A stretch of DNA of 64,000 nt from Chrysomallon squamiferum (Eukaryota > Mollusca > Gastropoda > Neomphalida > Peltospiridae): contig CM022667.1 of the NCBI GenBank assembly GCA_012295275.1, positions 11,867,538-11,931,537 on the forward strand. The letters are read 5' to 3'. Both the position numbers and the translations under genes were made by a program. Shown one piece after another: positions 36,476 to 49,010 of the stretch; the first letter of the stretch is position 1; the number at the start of each line of letters is the position of its first letter. The notes under the pieces are model-generated. The model saw nothing but the letters and a program-made list of their open reading frames with translations. It did no database searches and was not told the origin of the DNA.

Positions 36476-39400
36476 ATGACTGAAGAATTTGATATAGAGG
36501 CAATGCTGGAAGCACCATACAAAAAAGAGGTGAATTATGAACTTTGTTTATGATACAGCATGATGAATTTAAACTCACTGAAATGTTTTTACTTTTAAAA
36601 AATTTATTATTTAGCATTACTATCTAGAGCAGAGCTGGTATATCATCTTCCACATGTTTGAAGTGTGTTGTGTTTTGAACAGTGAGTATGAATGTCTGCT
36701 TACAGGGTTTATCAACATGAAGAAAGATAAACCTAAGACCTAAAATCACTTTTTTGTCAGTTTTTCTCTTTTTTGCTCAGGAACATTACATTTTAAAGGG
36801 TACGCAGTTTCTTTTTTTATATACCATAAAAGATTGTTTTGTTTCTTCAGTCTTAATAATGAGAAGTATGTACTGTTATGAAAATCTCATCAGAAGAATT
36901 AAAACAACCCTGGTGAATTTACTTATTTTTAAATTGTCAGTCTGTTTTGTTGTGCACTCTCCCCATTGATTAAAAGTCATAATTTTATTGGTGTAGGTTA
37001 TAGTGTTTAAGATAAGTTTGTTTAATACCAAGGAAACTTGATTTTTGGTTAAAAATGAGTAAATCATTATTAATTTTTTTCAGATGTTTTTTTCTTTAGG
37101 AATTACCAAATAAGAAATGTTTTCCCTCAAATCTGTAATAGACTAAATATTTCACAACTGTCTGAAATATATCTTAAAATTTTGTTGTCCATCTTAAAAA
37201 ATAACAAACAAAAAATAAATCGCATAAAACCCCCAACAAATCCCAACTTTATTTGAGTAAATATGTGATATTGTTCTTAAAAGAAGATAACAAATTTTAG
37301 AGGTTAGCATGCATAAAGTTGACCGTTTTGTTTCTTCATTCCATTTTTTATTTTTTTTGTAATTATAAAATAAATGAAATAAAATAAAAAATAATTTCCA
37401 AATAGAGATTTTAATTTTTTTTTTTTTGAGATGTAGATGTGCTTCTCATTGAGATTTTGTTTTCGTAGATTCAAGTACTGTTTCATGTTCACCTTGTTTC
37501 CTGAACTTGGCTTTCTTGATCCATCTTGAAGGTACAAATAAATATCAAGAGAACCAGTTGGTACATTGTTTCAACATAGCATTAACACAGCAACACTATA
37601 TAAGTTTTCAGACAGACAAAAATTAATGTATTTATTTTTTTTTAAACGATCTATCTTTAATGTTACAAGCACTAACAAATTTATTAAATCTTTTTTTTCT
37701 TTTCCATTTTTATAGTAAATTATTTGTAACTGTATTAAAATACATTATGGTTAGAGCTGGAGTTTTAAAATATAAAAGTGAAATGAAATTCATGATTAAA
37801 AATACATGATTTTTTTTTATCACGTGTTGGTGATGAGAGATCCTTGGTTTGGTTGATGAAAGAAATAATTTTATTTTTTTAAATCTTAAATGTTGTGAGT
37901 TGTGTGTGCCTTGTAATAGTTTAGAAAGAGTCTAGTAATTGCCCATCCCTTTCGTCTCAGGGTACGCAAGAGTGTCGAAGTGGTTGCTGGCTGCCTGCGG
38001 ATCCTTGAGACTTCCACACAGAAGAAAGTTAGCATCTGTTGGCTTGAACGAACCTAGTCCTGCATTACCGCTGGACCAGTTATCATATATATTTAAACAA
38101 CTGTATTTCTTTTTTTTTTTTTTTTTTTTTTTTTCGTTTTTTTTTTCCTTTTTTTTGCTGTTAGTTGGCAGCTGTAATTTGTCTTTGATAAACAGCTGGA
38201 CAATAATAAATTGATGGCATTCTGCGTGGTTAAATTTGATTTTCAAATCAAGAATTTGTGAGAGATATTTTAAGTATAAAAAAATAATGGCAGCTGAAGG
38301 AATGCCATTGGTTTCATTGTTGTCATTTCTGAATTATAATTTTTCTTTTCAGTCAAGACAAGGTAACCATTAAAGACACACAGGCTTTAATATTTTTATT
38401 TTCTCCCATTTTGTTTTTGTCCTTTTTTTTTTTTTTTTTTAAGTTGCAGAAAGGAGTCCATTTTACCCTTTTTTATTTCCTGAAGTTTATTTCATAAAGG
38501 ATAAAAGTGGTCCCTGTGGAAGTCATTGCAAGAATTATTTCTTCTTTTTTGTCTTTATAATTTAATTTTCATTGTATTGTGTTTTTTTGGAGAGTTTTTC
38601 TTTGGACCTGAAAGCTCCAGAATTTTTGGAAATATTTCTATAGCAGCCTGTGTATCTTTAATAGCAGTTATTTTATATTAAGTTTGTAAATAAGTCAGAA
38701 AAAAAACTAATATATGTATGGTTATTTCTCTCTTTATCCTAACTGCGTTGCTGATTTCATCATATGCTGTTTTGGACATAGGAAGAAGGCAAAGGTTCAA
38801 GTGCTGTCACATCTGATCGGGAAAGGAGGAGGTAATTATGTTTTATTATTGTTGCAATGTATTTTGATACTTAATTCAGATAAAAAAATACTGTTAAAAA
38901 AAATGAGTTACAATGCCCATTCCTGAAAGAGGAGAATTAATAACCCAGAAATTAATAAATATTTTATTAAGATACAGAAATAAGTTAAAAACACAGGGAG
39001 GTGGTATGTTGAAACACTATTCCTTAATTTTGAGCATTAACATATTCTGATTCCATACTTTATTTTCAAATCCAATTTATGGAGATGGAATTTAAAATTT
39101 CTAATTTTAATTTTTTGTAAGATATTTTTGATTAATCAGTAGCTTTGATTTTGGTTGTAGTTTTAAATAGGCTGGGGACTAGTGAACACCAGCATCATAA
39201 CTGATCAATAAATATTTCTGTTGCTACAACAGACAGTCCCTCTAATAAACAATTAGCTGTAATCACTATATATGTGAACTGATGAATCTGAGTCCTCAGA
39301 ATAGTATTCTAGTTAAATGACTAGAATTGTTATTGGCTCTTCCATAGAATGACAAAGTGATCCTTGAAGTTTGAGTGACCCTTTTTACTACATGGAAATG

Positions 39401-42400
39401 AATCTGTTTATAGGCTGATTCTCTCATAGGGACAGTTGCCTCTCGAAGAAAATTTTGGGATGTGAAAGAAGAACAGTTGAACAGCTTGAAGACTGACATG
39501 GAACATTTGAACTACACACTTGTTAAATGCCTTTGCTTTCTCTTCTAGGCTGCTGGTTGTCGCAGAGAACTCAACCCCAAAAAACAAAACCCCGAAACTT
39601 TAATTCTGTTGCTAACTATCATTCCTTGTCATTGAAATTGTAGGTGACTCTTTCGGTCAAATGGGGAGAGAGCATAGAAATAGATGTAACCTGACTAAGC
39701 ACAAAAATTTAAAGGTATGTGAGCTGAGAATCAGTTTCATGAGCTTTTGGCAGGTGCCTCCTGGTGCTCACGTGTGCTGTTAACTTTGCAGCCACAGTGT
39801 TGCATGGTTATAAAGACATTCCAAAGCTGAAAGTATGGCTGGCACAGTTGATTTGGTTTGTTAATTGGTTAATAAGTACTTTACTGCTTCAGTCAGCTGA
39901 AAATGCATAGCAGGATCTGATCAGTTCCATTGCCCATTAACATTTTTTTAATTTTTATTATTTTTTTTATCTTAATATTCGTATGTTTTATGTTATTGTT
40001 ACAAATACATGTAACAGATGACGATCTGGTTCAGATTCATCTGTTTGTAAAAGTATTTGTAATGGCTCATCATGTGTTTTGTTAAATTTGCAGATATAAA
40101 CTAAATTGTCTTTTGTTTAACCAAATTTTTGAAATTAATAAATACAAGAATACACGCCTCATGGTAATGCAGGTAATAGCATTTTGAAACCACCATTGTT
40201 TTGCCTTTGCCTCCCATCTTGCAGTTTCGATGGTGTATTAATAACTACACATTGCTCATATGTTTTCATTTAAGATAAGATTAATGGAATAGTAATGCTT
40301 TGCTGTTGTCTTTCCTGTAACTGCATTCAAATAGAAATGGTTATTGCAAAAAAAGATTTTAAGAAGAGTTAATAATAAAAAAAATTTGAAAGCACTCATC
40401 CCCAAATTAATATTTATTCATTTATTTTTTTTTAAATAATTTTTTTATTTTGATATGATCTGAATATATCATATAAATGAAATCCTCTTTCTATGAAGAC
40501 TTAATTGTAAAACATCAAACTTTGGTTGAGACCTTGGGGTATATTTTGCAGAAGTCGAGATCGGGACAGGGAAAGGGATAGGGATAGAGACCGTGACAGA
40601 GATCGAGATAGAGATAGAGATCGAGACAGAAATCGAGATAGAGATCGAGATCGAGATAGAGATAGAGATCAAGATAGAGATAGAGATAGAGATCGTGATC
40701 GTGATCGTGATCGAGATAGAGATAGACACAGGTGAGGTTTTATATATATGGCTTATATATATATAGAGCACTCTCACAGTCTTGAAAGAAATGTTAACTG
40801 TTGTTTGGAACAGTTAATACATTTATTACTGGAAAGTGCCTTTGCTGGAGGATTGTCTATAACAATTCTCACATTTTTTTTTTTAGTATTTAGATGACCC
40901 AGTGTGATGTTAAGGGAAAGACGTTTAAGGCAATGTGTGGCATTAAATAGTAAATTTTAGAATAGCAAAGGTAAACAAAGTCTAATGGATAGTAAATGAT
41001 AATGCTATGTTCCCTAGATGCAAAAATGCTGTTTGTTAAAGTTATCGTTTGCTGTCACCATCAAAACCAACATAAATGGCAGGAAAATTAGGTTTTTAAG
41101 AACTAATTTTTCAGCTACAAAATACATCACAGAGGAACAGTGTTTTGCAGAAGTGTATATGTTAACAATGCAGTAGAGAGATTTTTGGGTTCATACTGAT
41201 CACAAATTTTTCTGATTTCTAAAAAATAAGTAATAAATAAAAAGTAATAAAGTGTGTGCTTTTTAAGCAGGCAACCTTTATAAAATGAAGACTATCAAGA
41301 ATACAATCTAAATCTCTCTAGTGTAACACTAATGTAAAAAATTGCCATGTTTCATGAGAATTGTTTAGATAGTTCCTGAGAAATTTTGGTTTCAGTGTCT
41401 CGGGCAGATTGAAAAATGGAAAAACAGAAAAATAAGATGAGAAACATGGTCAGACCCTATTTATTTCTCAATCTTGCCAGTCATTGAGCATGACATACAT
41501 TTAGATATATAGAGGTCTGAAGTAAACAAGCTAAATGTTTTTTATGCGATTGCTTGCCTTTCAGACCCAGTTTCTGTGTAGATATCTTCACAAGAGCTAT
41601 TTTTCTGCAGTCACTGTCAAAATAAACAATCATCATTTTTTTAGAGACACATCAGTCTCAAGATCCAGTCTGGTGAATAGGATAAGTGCTTTCCAATTCA
41701 TGCTTAGTGAATGGTAGGCTTAGAAAATGATTTATTTTCCAGATTTAAATAGGTCTCGTGACACTCCCAGATAGGGGAAGTGATGTAGATCAGTTTAACA
41801 TGTGATAACAGATTGTTACTGTAAAGAAAACAGCTGGTTTTAGGTCTAAAATGTCACTCTTAATGAATGAAAGTGTTAGTAAATGACATTTTTAATGAAA
41901 TTCAGGTACAGGACTGGAAAGTAGACATTGTTCATGAAGGTAAAAACAAAAAGCCAAAAAATTGTCAAATTTTCACATTTTCTGCTGTCACACATTGCCT
42001 TAATTCAAATAATAATTTGAAAAATCTTGGGTTTTAACTGAATGGTATAGATGCAAACTAAAATGGTTAAATGTTGCATTTAGTGTACCATATTGACAAT
42101 GCAGTTTAAAAATATTTGTGTTTTTTTTGTGTGTATGTGTACCCCCAGGTGACTCTTACCGTATTACTTTAATAAGGTGTGAAGTTTGTTAATTGAACAT
42201 ATTTTTGTGAAGAAGTAATGAAAAAAAAAGGTGGGGGGCATTAATATTGTTCTGATGCTGACAGCATTCTATTCGTGGTGGGTAACCAGTAAAAACAATT
42301 GTAGGTTGATTTTATCAATCATCAAAGCAGCTGCAGTGTATTATCTTTTCATTAATTTTTTTAATGTATAATTTTCCATTTTCTAGTGACCGCGATAGAA

Positions 42401-45400
42401 AGCGGCATGGCAGCAGAGATCGGGACCGGGATCGAGACAGATATGATAAAAAGGACAGAGATAAGTACAGAGACAGAGATCGGGATAGGGACAGACGGAG
42501 AAGAAGCAGGAGTAAGGACAGAGAGAGAGATCGTCGTGGGTGGGGGAAAGGCAGATCTCCGTTTAGAAAATCACATCGTCCAAGAAGTATCAGCAAAAGT
42601 CCTATAAGGTGAGTGCTTTTCCAGTGGTTTTGATATTAGTTACGTACTATTTAAAAAAAAACAAAAAAAACATGTTTTCATATCAATATTTTAATTTTTA
42701 ATTACAGAAAGTGATAATGTTAGCATTTTTTAAATTATCGTTTCATGACCTTTCAAGCATACATGAAAAAAGCACACCATAATTTGTTGTGAATTGAAAC
42801 TACTTGTTTACAGCCTGAAATGAATTAGGAATTTTCTCTTTTTAATCAAATAAAATAAAAAAGAATTGTGACTTGCTCATCTAACCATATTCTGTGATTT
42901 GTGTTTGTAGAGAAATATTACCAGAGCTGACACCTGAAGAACGAGATGCCAGGACTGTGTTTTGTATGCAGCTGTCTGCCAGGATCAGACCACGAGATCT
43001 TGAAGAGTTCTTTTCTTCTGTGGGAAAGGTAATGGAGAAATTTAACAAAACTTTACTACTGTTTAATTTGTTCACGCATAAATTTACACATCATTCAGGT
43101 TTGCAGACAGAGGTAAAATATTCATTTATTAATAGGTCAGAGCTTTCGATTTAAAAAATTGTTTAAGCCACTTTTTGTAAATATAGTAACTACAAAAATA
43201 AATTTAAAACCAACTGGTTTCTTTTTTTGATTTAAATTTAAATGTTTCATCCTGTTATAACATATTGTTTCAGGTTAGAGATGTGAGACTGATCACAGAC
43301 AATAAAACCAGGCGCTCTAAAGGAATAGCTTACGTGGAATTTGCAGAAACTGATTCTGTACCACTAGCCATGGGACTGAATGGGCAGAAGCTTCTTGGAG
43401 TACCAATAATTGTACAGAATTCTCAAGCAGAGAAAAACAGAACTGCCATGGCAACAGGAATAATGCAGAAAGGAAATGTTGGACCAATGAGATTGTATGT
43501 GGGTTCTCTTCATTTCAATATTACAGAAGAAATGCTTAGAGGCATTTTTGAACCATTTGGAAAGGTAAATTCATTTTCCTTTTACCTAGATAAAAAAAAA
43601 AAAAAGAAAACCTTTCCCTCAGCCCCAACACTATTATTTCAAACATTAAAATTTTATAAATTCTGAAATATTTAGATATAAATTCTGAAATATGAAATAA
43701 CATGAAGTGTGAAATAATTCCTTCCCCATCTTGTGTGTGTTTTTACTTTAATTATGAAGAAAATTGGTTAAGTTGCAGTGGTTATATTCTCTCTTTAGTT
43801 TTTTAATTTAAAATTTGTTTTGTTTTTAGATTGATGATGTGAAGCTAATGCGGAATCATGAAAACAGCACCTCTCAGGGTTACGGATTTATAACGGTGAG
43901 TCGTGGAGAGAGGATGGATTGCTGTGGTGTTTGTTTGCAAGGACACTCGCAAGTTTTAGAAAATGTTGAAAAATAATGCTCAAGTAAAAACAGAAAAAAC
44001 TACATATTAATAACACATTGAACCATTCTAATTATGTAAAGTTTTAAAAATGAAAACACTGAGAGAATGTATATATGTGATATCAGATATTTTGAAAAAT
44101 ATTTAGATAATACAACAAGTGCTTATGTTGTATTTGACAGTTCCATGATTCGGAAGATGCAAAGAAAGCTTTAGAGCAACTCAATGGGTTTGAATTGGCT
44201 GGCAGGCCTATGAAAGTTGGTCATGTGACTGAAAGAACAGCAGAAAACCAAGGAGCCTCACTACTGGACAGCGATGAAATGGACCGCACAGGAATTGATC
44301 TAGGTGCCACAGGAAGACTGCAGTTAATGGCAAAATTAGCAGAAGGTAAAAGCAGTACTTGTTTGAAATACGGATAAATATTTTTGATTGGTTACCTAGA
44401 CATGTTTTTTTATTTTATTTATTTATTCTTTATTATTATTTTTTTTTTAATTATTATTATTATGTTTTTTTGTATTGTATAATCTATTCAGGAATATCAT
44501 TTGTCAGATAATGATTGTTATTTTTCTGTTGCTTCTACATCAAAGGCTAATCCTATATACTATAGGGATTTTCTGTATAAATCACTTGACAATAGGGAAA
44601 TAATTCCTTGGTTTCAGTTATCTATATTTTCTTTACATCAGGTTGACATTTTCATATTTGTGAACTGGATATTCAAAATACTTCATATATATCAGATAAT
44701 TTAATTCAAAGAAGATTAGGATCCAGATTAGTTTTAGCAGTGGCATCAGTTTTGTCAGATTTATTTAAAGAAAAAGACAAACAATGATAATTACGTGTTG
44801 CCCTGAGATTCTGGTTTCCAGTAGATTAATAACTAAGTGTTTTTCTCTTTACAATGTTTTCAGGTACAGGATTTCAGATCCCACAGTATGCAGCCAATGC
44901 CTTAAATCAGGCAGGTGCTCCTGCTGGCACAATCATACCTGGACAGGTACCAGGCCAGGTACTCACAGCTGGCTCCTCTCCAGGATTAGCTGGATCTGCC
45001 CCTCCTATAGCTACTCAGTGTTTCATGTTGTCCAACATGTTTGACCCCAGTTCGTAAGTACTGCAGTAATTAAAAGATAAATTAGTTTTGCGAATAGGAC
45101 AAATCAGTTCTCTAGTTTTGTTTAGTAGCTATATATGTAGCTTGATGGAAATTTTTATTTTTATTCTTGGACCCCACGTTTAACTCCAGTTCATAAGTAT
45201 TGTAGTAATGAACAAATAAATTAATTTTAAGATAAGGATAAAGCATTTTTCAGTTTTGTTTATTAACAATACACAGCATTCTGGACTTTTAAGTTGGCTA
45301 TTAGCTCATTTTACATAAACATATCTTTGTGGATCAACAACATATTTTGTTTTCATGCTATTTGGTTTTTTGCTTTCCCTTTCACAGAGAGACAAGATCA

Positions 45401-46011
45401 AACTGGGATCAGGAAGTAAGAGATGATGTCATTGAAGAGTGCAACAAGCATGGCGGAGTTCTTCATTTGTTTGTTGATAAAGCATCACCACAAGGCAACA
45501 TCTATGTCAAGTGTCCCAGCATAGCAGCAGCAGTAGCGTCAGTGAATAGTCTTCATGGTCGTTATTTTGCGGGTAGGTTTCTGTGTTATTTAAATTAACA
45601 AATAGTAGGATATCTATGTTTTGCCTTGTTCTGCAGTGTTCAATAGTAAACTTCACTTCTAGTAAAATAAAAGGTATTTTGATGTTAAATATTTGTTTTA
45701 TTATATTTTTTATATATGTATTTACAAAAAAAAAATTCTCAGTTATTTTTTAAAAGCAGCTAATACATTCAGAAATTTATTTTATTTATATTTAATATAT
45801 TTTCTGAAATTCTCTTCCAAATAGCTAACTTGATATAATTGTGTTGGTGTTTTTTTCAGGTCGAGTGATCACAGCAGCCTATGTTCCATTACCAAACTAT
45901 CATTCACTTTTCCCGGAATCACTACGCGCCAATCAACTTCTTCTTTCATCATCTCAAAACCTTCAGGGAACCTACACCACTGGATTCATGCAGCCAACTC
46001 TAATTCGATGA
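36476..46011 (+). CDS. RBM39: RNA-binding protein 39 (CAPER-alpha), splicing factor, 11 coding exons
   Basis: Nuclear splicing factor and transcription coactivator related to U2AF65; its C-terminal UHM binds ULM peptides such as that of SF3B1. Coding exons: 36476-36529, 38782-38831, 40552-40731, 42387-42608, 42911-43028, 43274-43564, 43830-43895, 44141-44345, 44864-45053, 45388-45572, 45860-46011. They sum to 1713 nt, 570 aa, with all phases consistent. The start, MTEEFDIEAMLEAPYKKE, matches the family. Residues ~36-168 are an Arg/Asp and Arg/Ser region. RRM1 follows ELTPEERDARTVFCMQLSAR (~175-260), RRM2 begins at MRLYVGSLHFNITEEMLRGI (~280-355), and the UHM lies at ~470-560 (DDVIEECNKHGGVLHLFVDK). 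The ATG has A at -3. Poly(A) hexamers follow at 46153 and 46435. Oddities: an RD-repeat exon, a candidate poison exon and a Ser/Gln-rich C-terminal extension beyond LFPESL. Confidence 0.96.
37930..38095. other. GC-richer islet in RBM39 intron, origin unclear
   Basis: About 160 bp of normal-GC, non-repetitive sequence stands out inside the AT-rich intron between the first two coding exons, followed by a ~30-bp T tract (38110-38137). It starts after TTTCGTCTCAG, a possible acceptor, but has no convincing donor, and both strands are open over it. It could be a SINE fragment (minus strand, with the T tract as its A-rich end), an alternative exon or a retained conserved element. Confidence 0.3.
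39549..39714 (+). other. Candidate RBM39 poison exon (alternative cassette exon)
   Basis: Between coding exons 2 and 3 lies a segment with a strong acceptor (GCTTTCTCTTCTAG) and a strong donor (AAAG|GTATGTGAG). An alternative internal donor is TAG|GTGACT at 39644. Joined to exon 2 in phase, it reads RLLVVAENSTPKNKTPKL and then TAA at 39601-39603. Its length (166 nt, or 95 with the internal donor) also shifts frame. Flanking sequence is notably free of the microsatellites that fill other introns and includes GAAGAA-type enhancer motifs. Mammalian RBM39 is reported to limit itself through a poison exon in an early intron; homology is inference. Confidence 0.4.
40552..40731 (+). repeat. RBM39: Coding GAYAGR/GATCGA repeat: Arg-Asp run in RBM39 exon 3
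   Basis: The whole 180-nt exon is a hexamer-type repeat coding for a run of about 59 residues of nearly pure Arg-Asp dipeptide, with rare E, N, Q and H. It occupies the place of the RS domain in vertebrate RBM39. Such mixed-charge RD/RE stretches occur in U1-70K and NELF-E. The splice sites (TTTTGCAG acceptor, CACAG|GTGAGG donor) are good, so it is a real exon, but the length is likely polymorphic. Confidence 0.85.
45035..45263 (+). repeat. Tandem duplication of an RBM39 exon-9/5'-splice-site junction
   Basis: The last ~20 nt of exon 9, its donor and ~70 nt of intron (45035-45125) are repeated with divergence at about 45174-45263, offset 139 bp. The real junction is CCAGTTCGTAAGTACT; the copy reads CCAGTTCATAAGTATT. 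A single G-to-A change has destroyed the copied donor. Confidence 0.75.
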
Positions 46012-49010
46012 TAAGAACACCAATGAAATATTTTTATACCACTGTTTCAAAGAAGGAAGCAAGATGTGAAGAGAACAGTTTTAAAACGATGCACAAACAA
46101 CTTGGAGGATATTCTAAACAGCCTAAACCAAGTGATTTGCTGATGCGTGTGCAATAAACAGGACAGAAACAAGAAAGCAGTTAAAGAGTTCAAATGTTTG
46201 AAAAATTGTCAGTGTTGGTTAAGGACTGAACATTGTTATTAACATAGCAAAATTATAAAAAGATTTTTTTTTTTTTTTCTTCTACATGTAAAGCAGATTT
46301 TCAGGCACAAGAAACAGGCAGGAAACAAAGTATTTTGTTTGCACGTATTATTTTTATTTATTTATTATTTTCTTTCTTTATTGATTTAATTTTGTTGTTT
46401 TTTGTAACTTGTCTTCCACATCAATTTGCACATAAATAAAAACTAAACTAACAGCTATATGTATCCAGATAATGATAAATTAAACAGCTCAGTATATATC
46501 TAACATGAAAACAAATCGTACTGTTATATGTATATGATTTTTTCTGATAACCAGAGATGGGGTGATGATTGTTATAAAGTGTTTTGAATAGTAATAATAT
46601 ACTTGATGAATTAAATGTACATTATTTTGTGTTGATCTATATAATATAGTCTGTCTTTGTGTATAATAACATAACATACCTAAATTGGGTAAACATTCTT
46701 TCTTAAAGAAAAATTTAGATTCAGCATTAAAGTTAATGTACCCTCATATAGGTGTTTAAAATATTGAAAAATATGGTTTTATTTCGGTACTGCTATAAAC
46801 CGGAAGTATAATTTTTTTTTTTTTTTTTTTTTTCTCTTGGATTTAAACAGGTAGAGATACACACCTGGCTGAGTCAAAATAATTGTTAGGTTTAAAAAGA
46901 AAATTGACCAAAAAAACATTGCATTTTGTTTCAATTTTATTTCTTAGAATGTGTTGTTGTTCATTTAATGTGTGCAAATATAATTTTGCTTTTTAACTTG
47001 TTATATGAATAAAAATCAATATTTCTCTTTTCATATTTTTTTTTTTTTTTTTTTTATTTTATTATTGACAAAATACTGAAATGTTGCTTTAGAAAGATTT
47101 AAAAAAAGGAAAATAAGAAACATACTGAAATTCCTTTGATATATTCATCATAAGTCACTGTAGAGCACTTTTCTAAAACTGGATTATGGTGTTAATTCTT
47201 CGAGCAAGGTCATTTGCTGCTCAACAGGTGATCTTCACTTCCAACTGATTATATGAAAAAAATTGTCCCATAGTGGTAATATTTGTTCTTTTTCCCTCTT
47301 AACTGAATAAATTGACATTTGGGATCTATTTTTCTTTCCCGATGTATTATGCAGTTCTTAATCATAAACGTCTTAAACATGTATGTATCAGTTTTTCTTT
47401 CATTCGACAGAATGGTTTAATACTGACCTAGATTCTCTTTGGTCAGACTATTCAAATTTTCAACCAGACTGAATGAAATTAAACTATATCACATAAAAGA
47501 TAACCACGTATAGAACATTTCCATTTATATATCTTAAATGATTCAGATGCAATACGCCTTGTTGGAAATGGAACTCATATTTATGTTTTTAAAGCTGTTT
47601 AGTAATAATAGCATTACAGTGTCCTCACTTGCATGTGGAGTTTGTGTGTCTTGTCCTATTGTTGTCAAGCAGCGAAACCACAGATCTTGTTTCAAACTAG
47701 TACAATAAATACTGGTTATTACCAATAAAGACAATTAGGCTGAGTTGACATCTATTCGCATTTCATTTCATTTCCCCAAAAACAAAATGCACCCATCTTC
47801 CTTACAGCCAAGTTCTCTAAAAATGTGTAGTGAAAGACAGGCTTGATCTATGGTTTTTTAGCTGCCCATGATGGAAATTAACTTTACAAGTTCTTTTTTG
47901 CAGTTCAGTCCCAAAACATTAAGAATTAGTAAGCACATTATTCAATTTTTCCCCAGTGCAACTGTCAGAGTTGCTGATACTTTCAGCTGACCCTGGTTAT
48001 GGCAGAAAGTTGTGAAGAAAAAACCCCATACAGATTTGCTGTATTCCAGTCAATGAGGTTTTGCAAAACCTGCTATTTACGGACTCTCAAAACTAAACAT
48101 CTTCACTGGGTGAAGGAGTTTCAATTCTGGTAGAAGATATGTAATAAGAAGGAAAGACTTCATTTCAGCTATGCTTGGAAAGAATAGGGTTTAGTTTTAC
48201 CTCTTTTTGCATTACCAATGTTACAAGTTACATTCAGTTTAATAGTGCAGTGTTAAATCCAGAACCAGTTGCTAGTTACCTTGCTGAACAGCAAATAAGT
48301 CAAATGAAGTGCATTATAGTCCAGACATTTTTGTTAATCTAACATCACTGACCAGTGTCAAAATACAGAAAGGTGAATTTTGTGGTGAAATGTGCAGTTT
48401 TAAAAAAATATATTTGACAAAACTACCTTAACTTTGTGGACATGCTTTATCAATGTGTCTGCTACCTAGTGTATTTTCAGAAAGCAGGCCCAGTAATTTC
48501 TGGTCAATAACCAAGATTTGATTTTAGACCAACTTAGAGACTCTACTTATCATTTAGTACAACTATCATAAAAAAGTATCAGCCCTGCAAACAGCATTTA
48601 TCATGAAAAAGAAAGACAAATTTTTCATACTGATGTTGCTTTGTTGTACAGTAACAATTTAAAATGTACATTTATCTAAATGTTAGAATTGTTTCCCCTG
48701 AAACTAAAATAAAAAAAATTAAAACAATATATTAAATAAAAACAAAAACAGATGTTTAAAAGGTTGTTTATTTAATTATCAGTTATATCTTCTAATATGT
48801 GTGTAACATCATGCTTGAAGATATTACTTCTTTGTAAACTGTATAGTTCAATGTACAAATTAAAATTATGACTTCATCCACTAAAATGCATAATTCAAGC
48901 ATAATAGTATGTATTTGATAATATATTTATCATTTCATAAATTAAACAATACTATAAAAAAATAATGTTTAACAAGTCCTTTTTATTTATTTTTTTCTTC
49001 TTTCATTTTA
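46012..49010. other. Convergent intergenic region (RBM39 and NOP2 3' ends)
   Basis: 3.0 kb between the RBM39 stop and the NOP2 stop on the opposite strand. RBM39 poly(A) candidates are at 46153 and 46435. NOP2 candidates, on the minus strand, are at 48982-48987 (about 25 nt past its stop) and 48767-48772. The 47,100-48,700 part is unusually free of simple repeats, but no open frame, splice pair or RNA gene is recognisable. Confidence 0.5.
46435..46440 (+). terminator. Candidate poly(A) signal of RBM39
   Basis: AATAAA about 425 nt after the stop codon; a closer hexamer at 46153-46158 is an alternative. Confidence 0.4.

Noticed and set aside
40469-40777. Minus-strand Ile/Ser-rich frame of 102 aa
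   Set aside because: It is the antisense shadow of the RBM39 Arg-Asp exon repeat.
41553-41720. Possible cassette exon in RBM39 intron 3 after CTTGCCTTTCAG
   Set aside because: The acceptor is good but I find no convincing donor at a sensible distance; weaker than the 39549-39714 candidate.
42315-42596. Minus-strand Ser/Leu/Arg-rich frame
   Set aside because: Antisense shadow of the RBM39 exon at 42387-42608, which has correct splice sites and phase on the plus strand.
44195-44704. Two short plus-strand frames in and after an RBM39 exon
   Set aside because: The first is the RBM39 exon read through its donor; the second is intronic and has no coding features.
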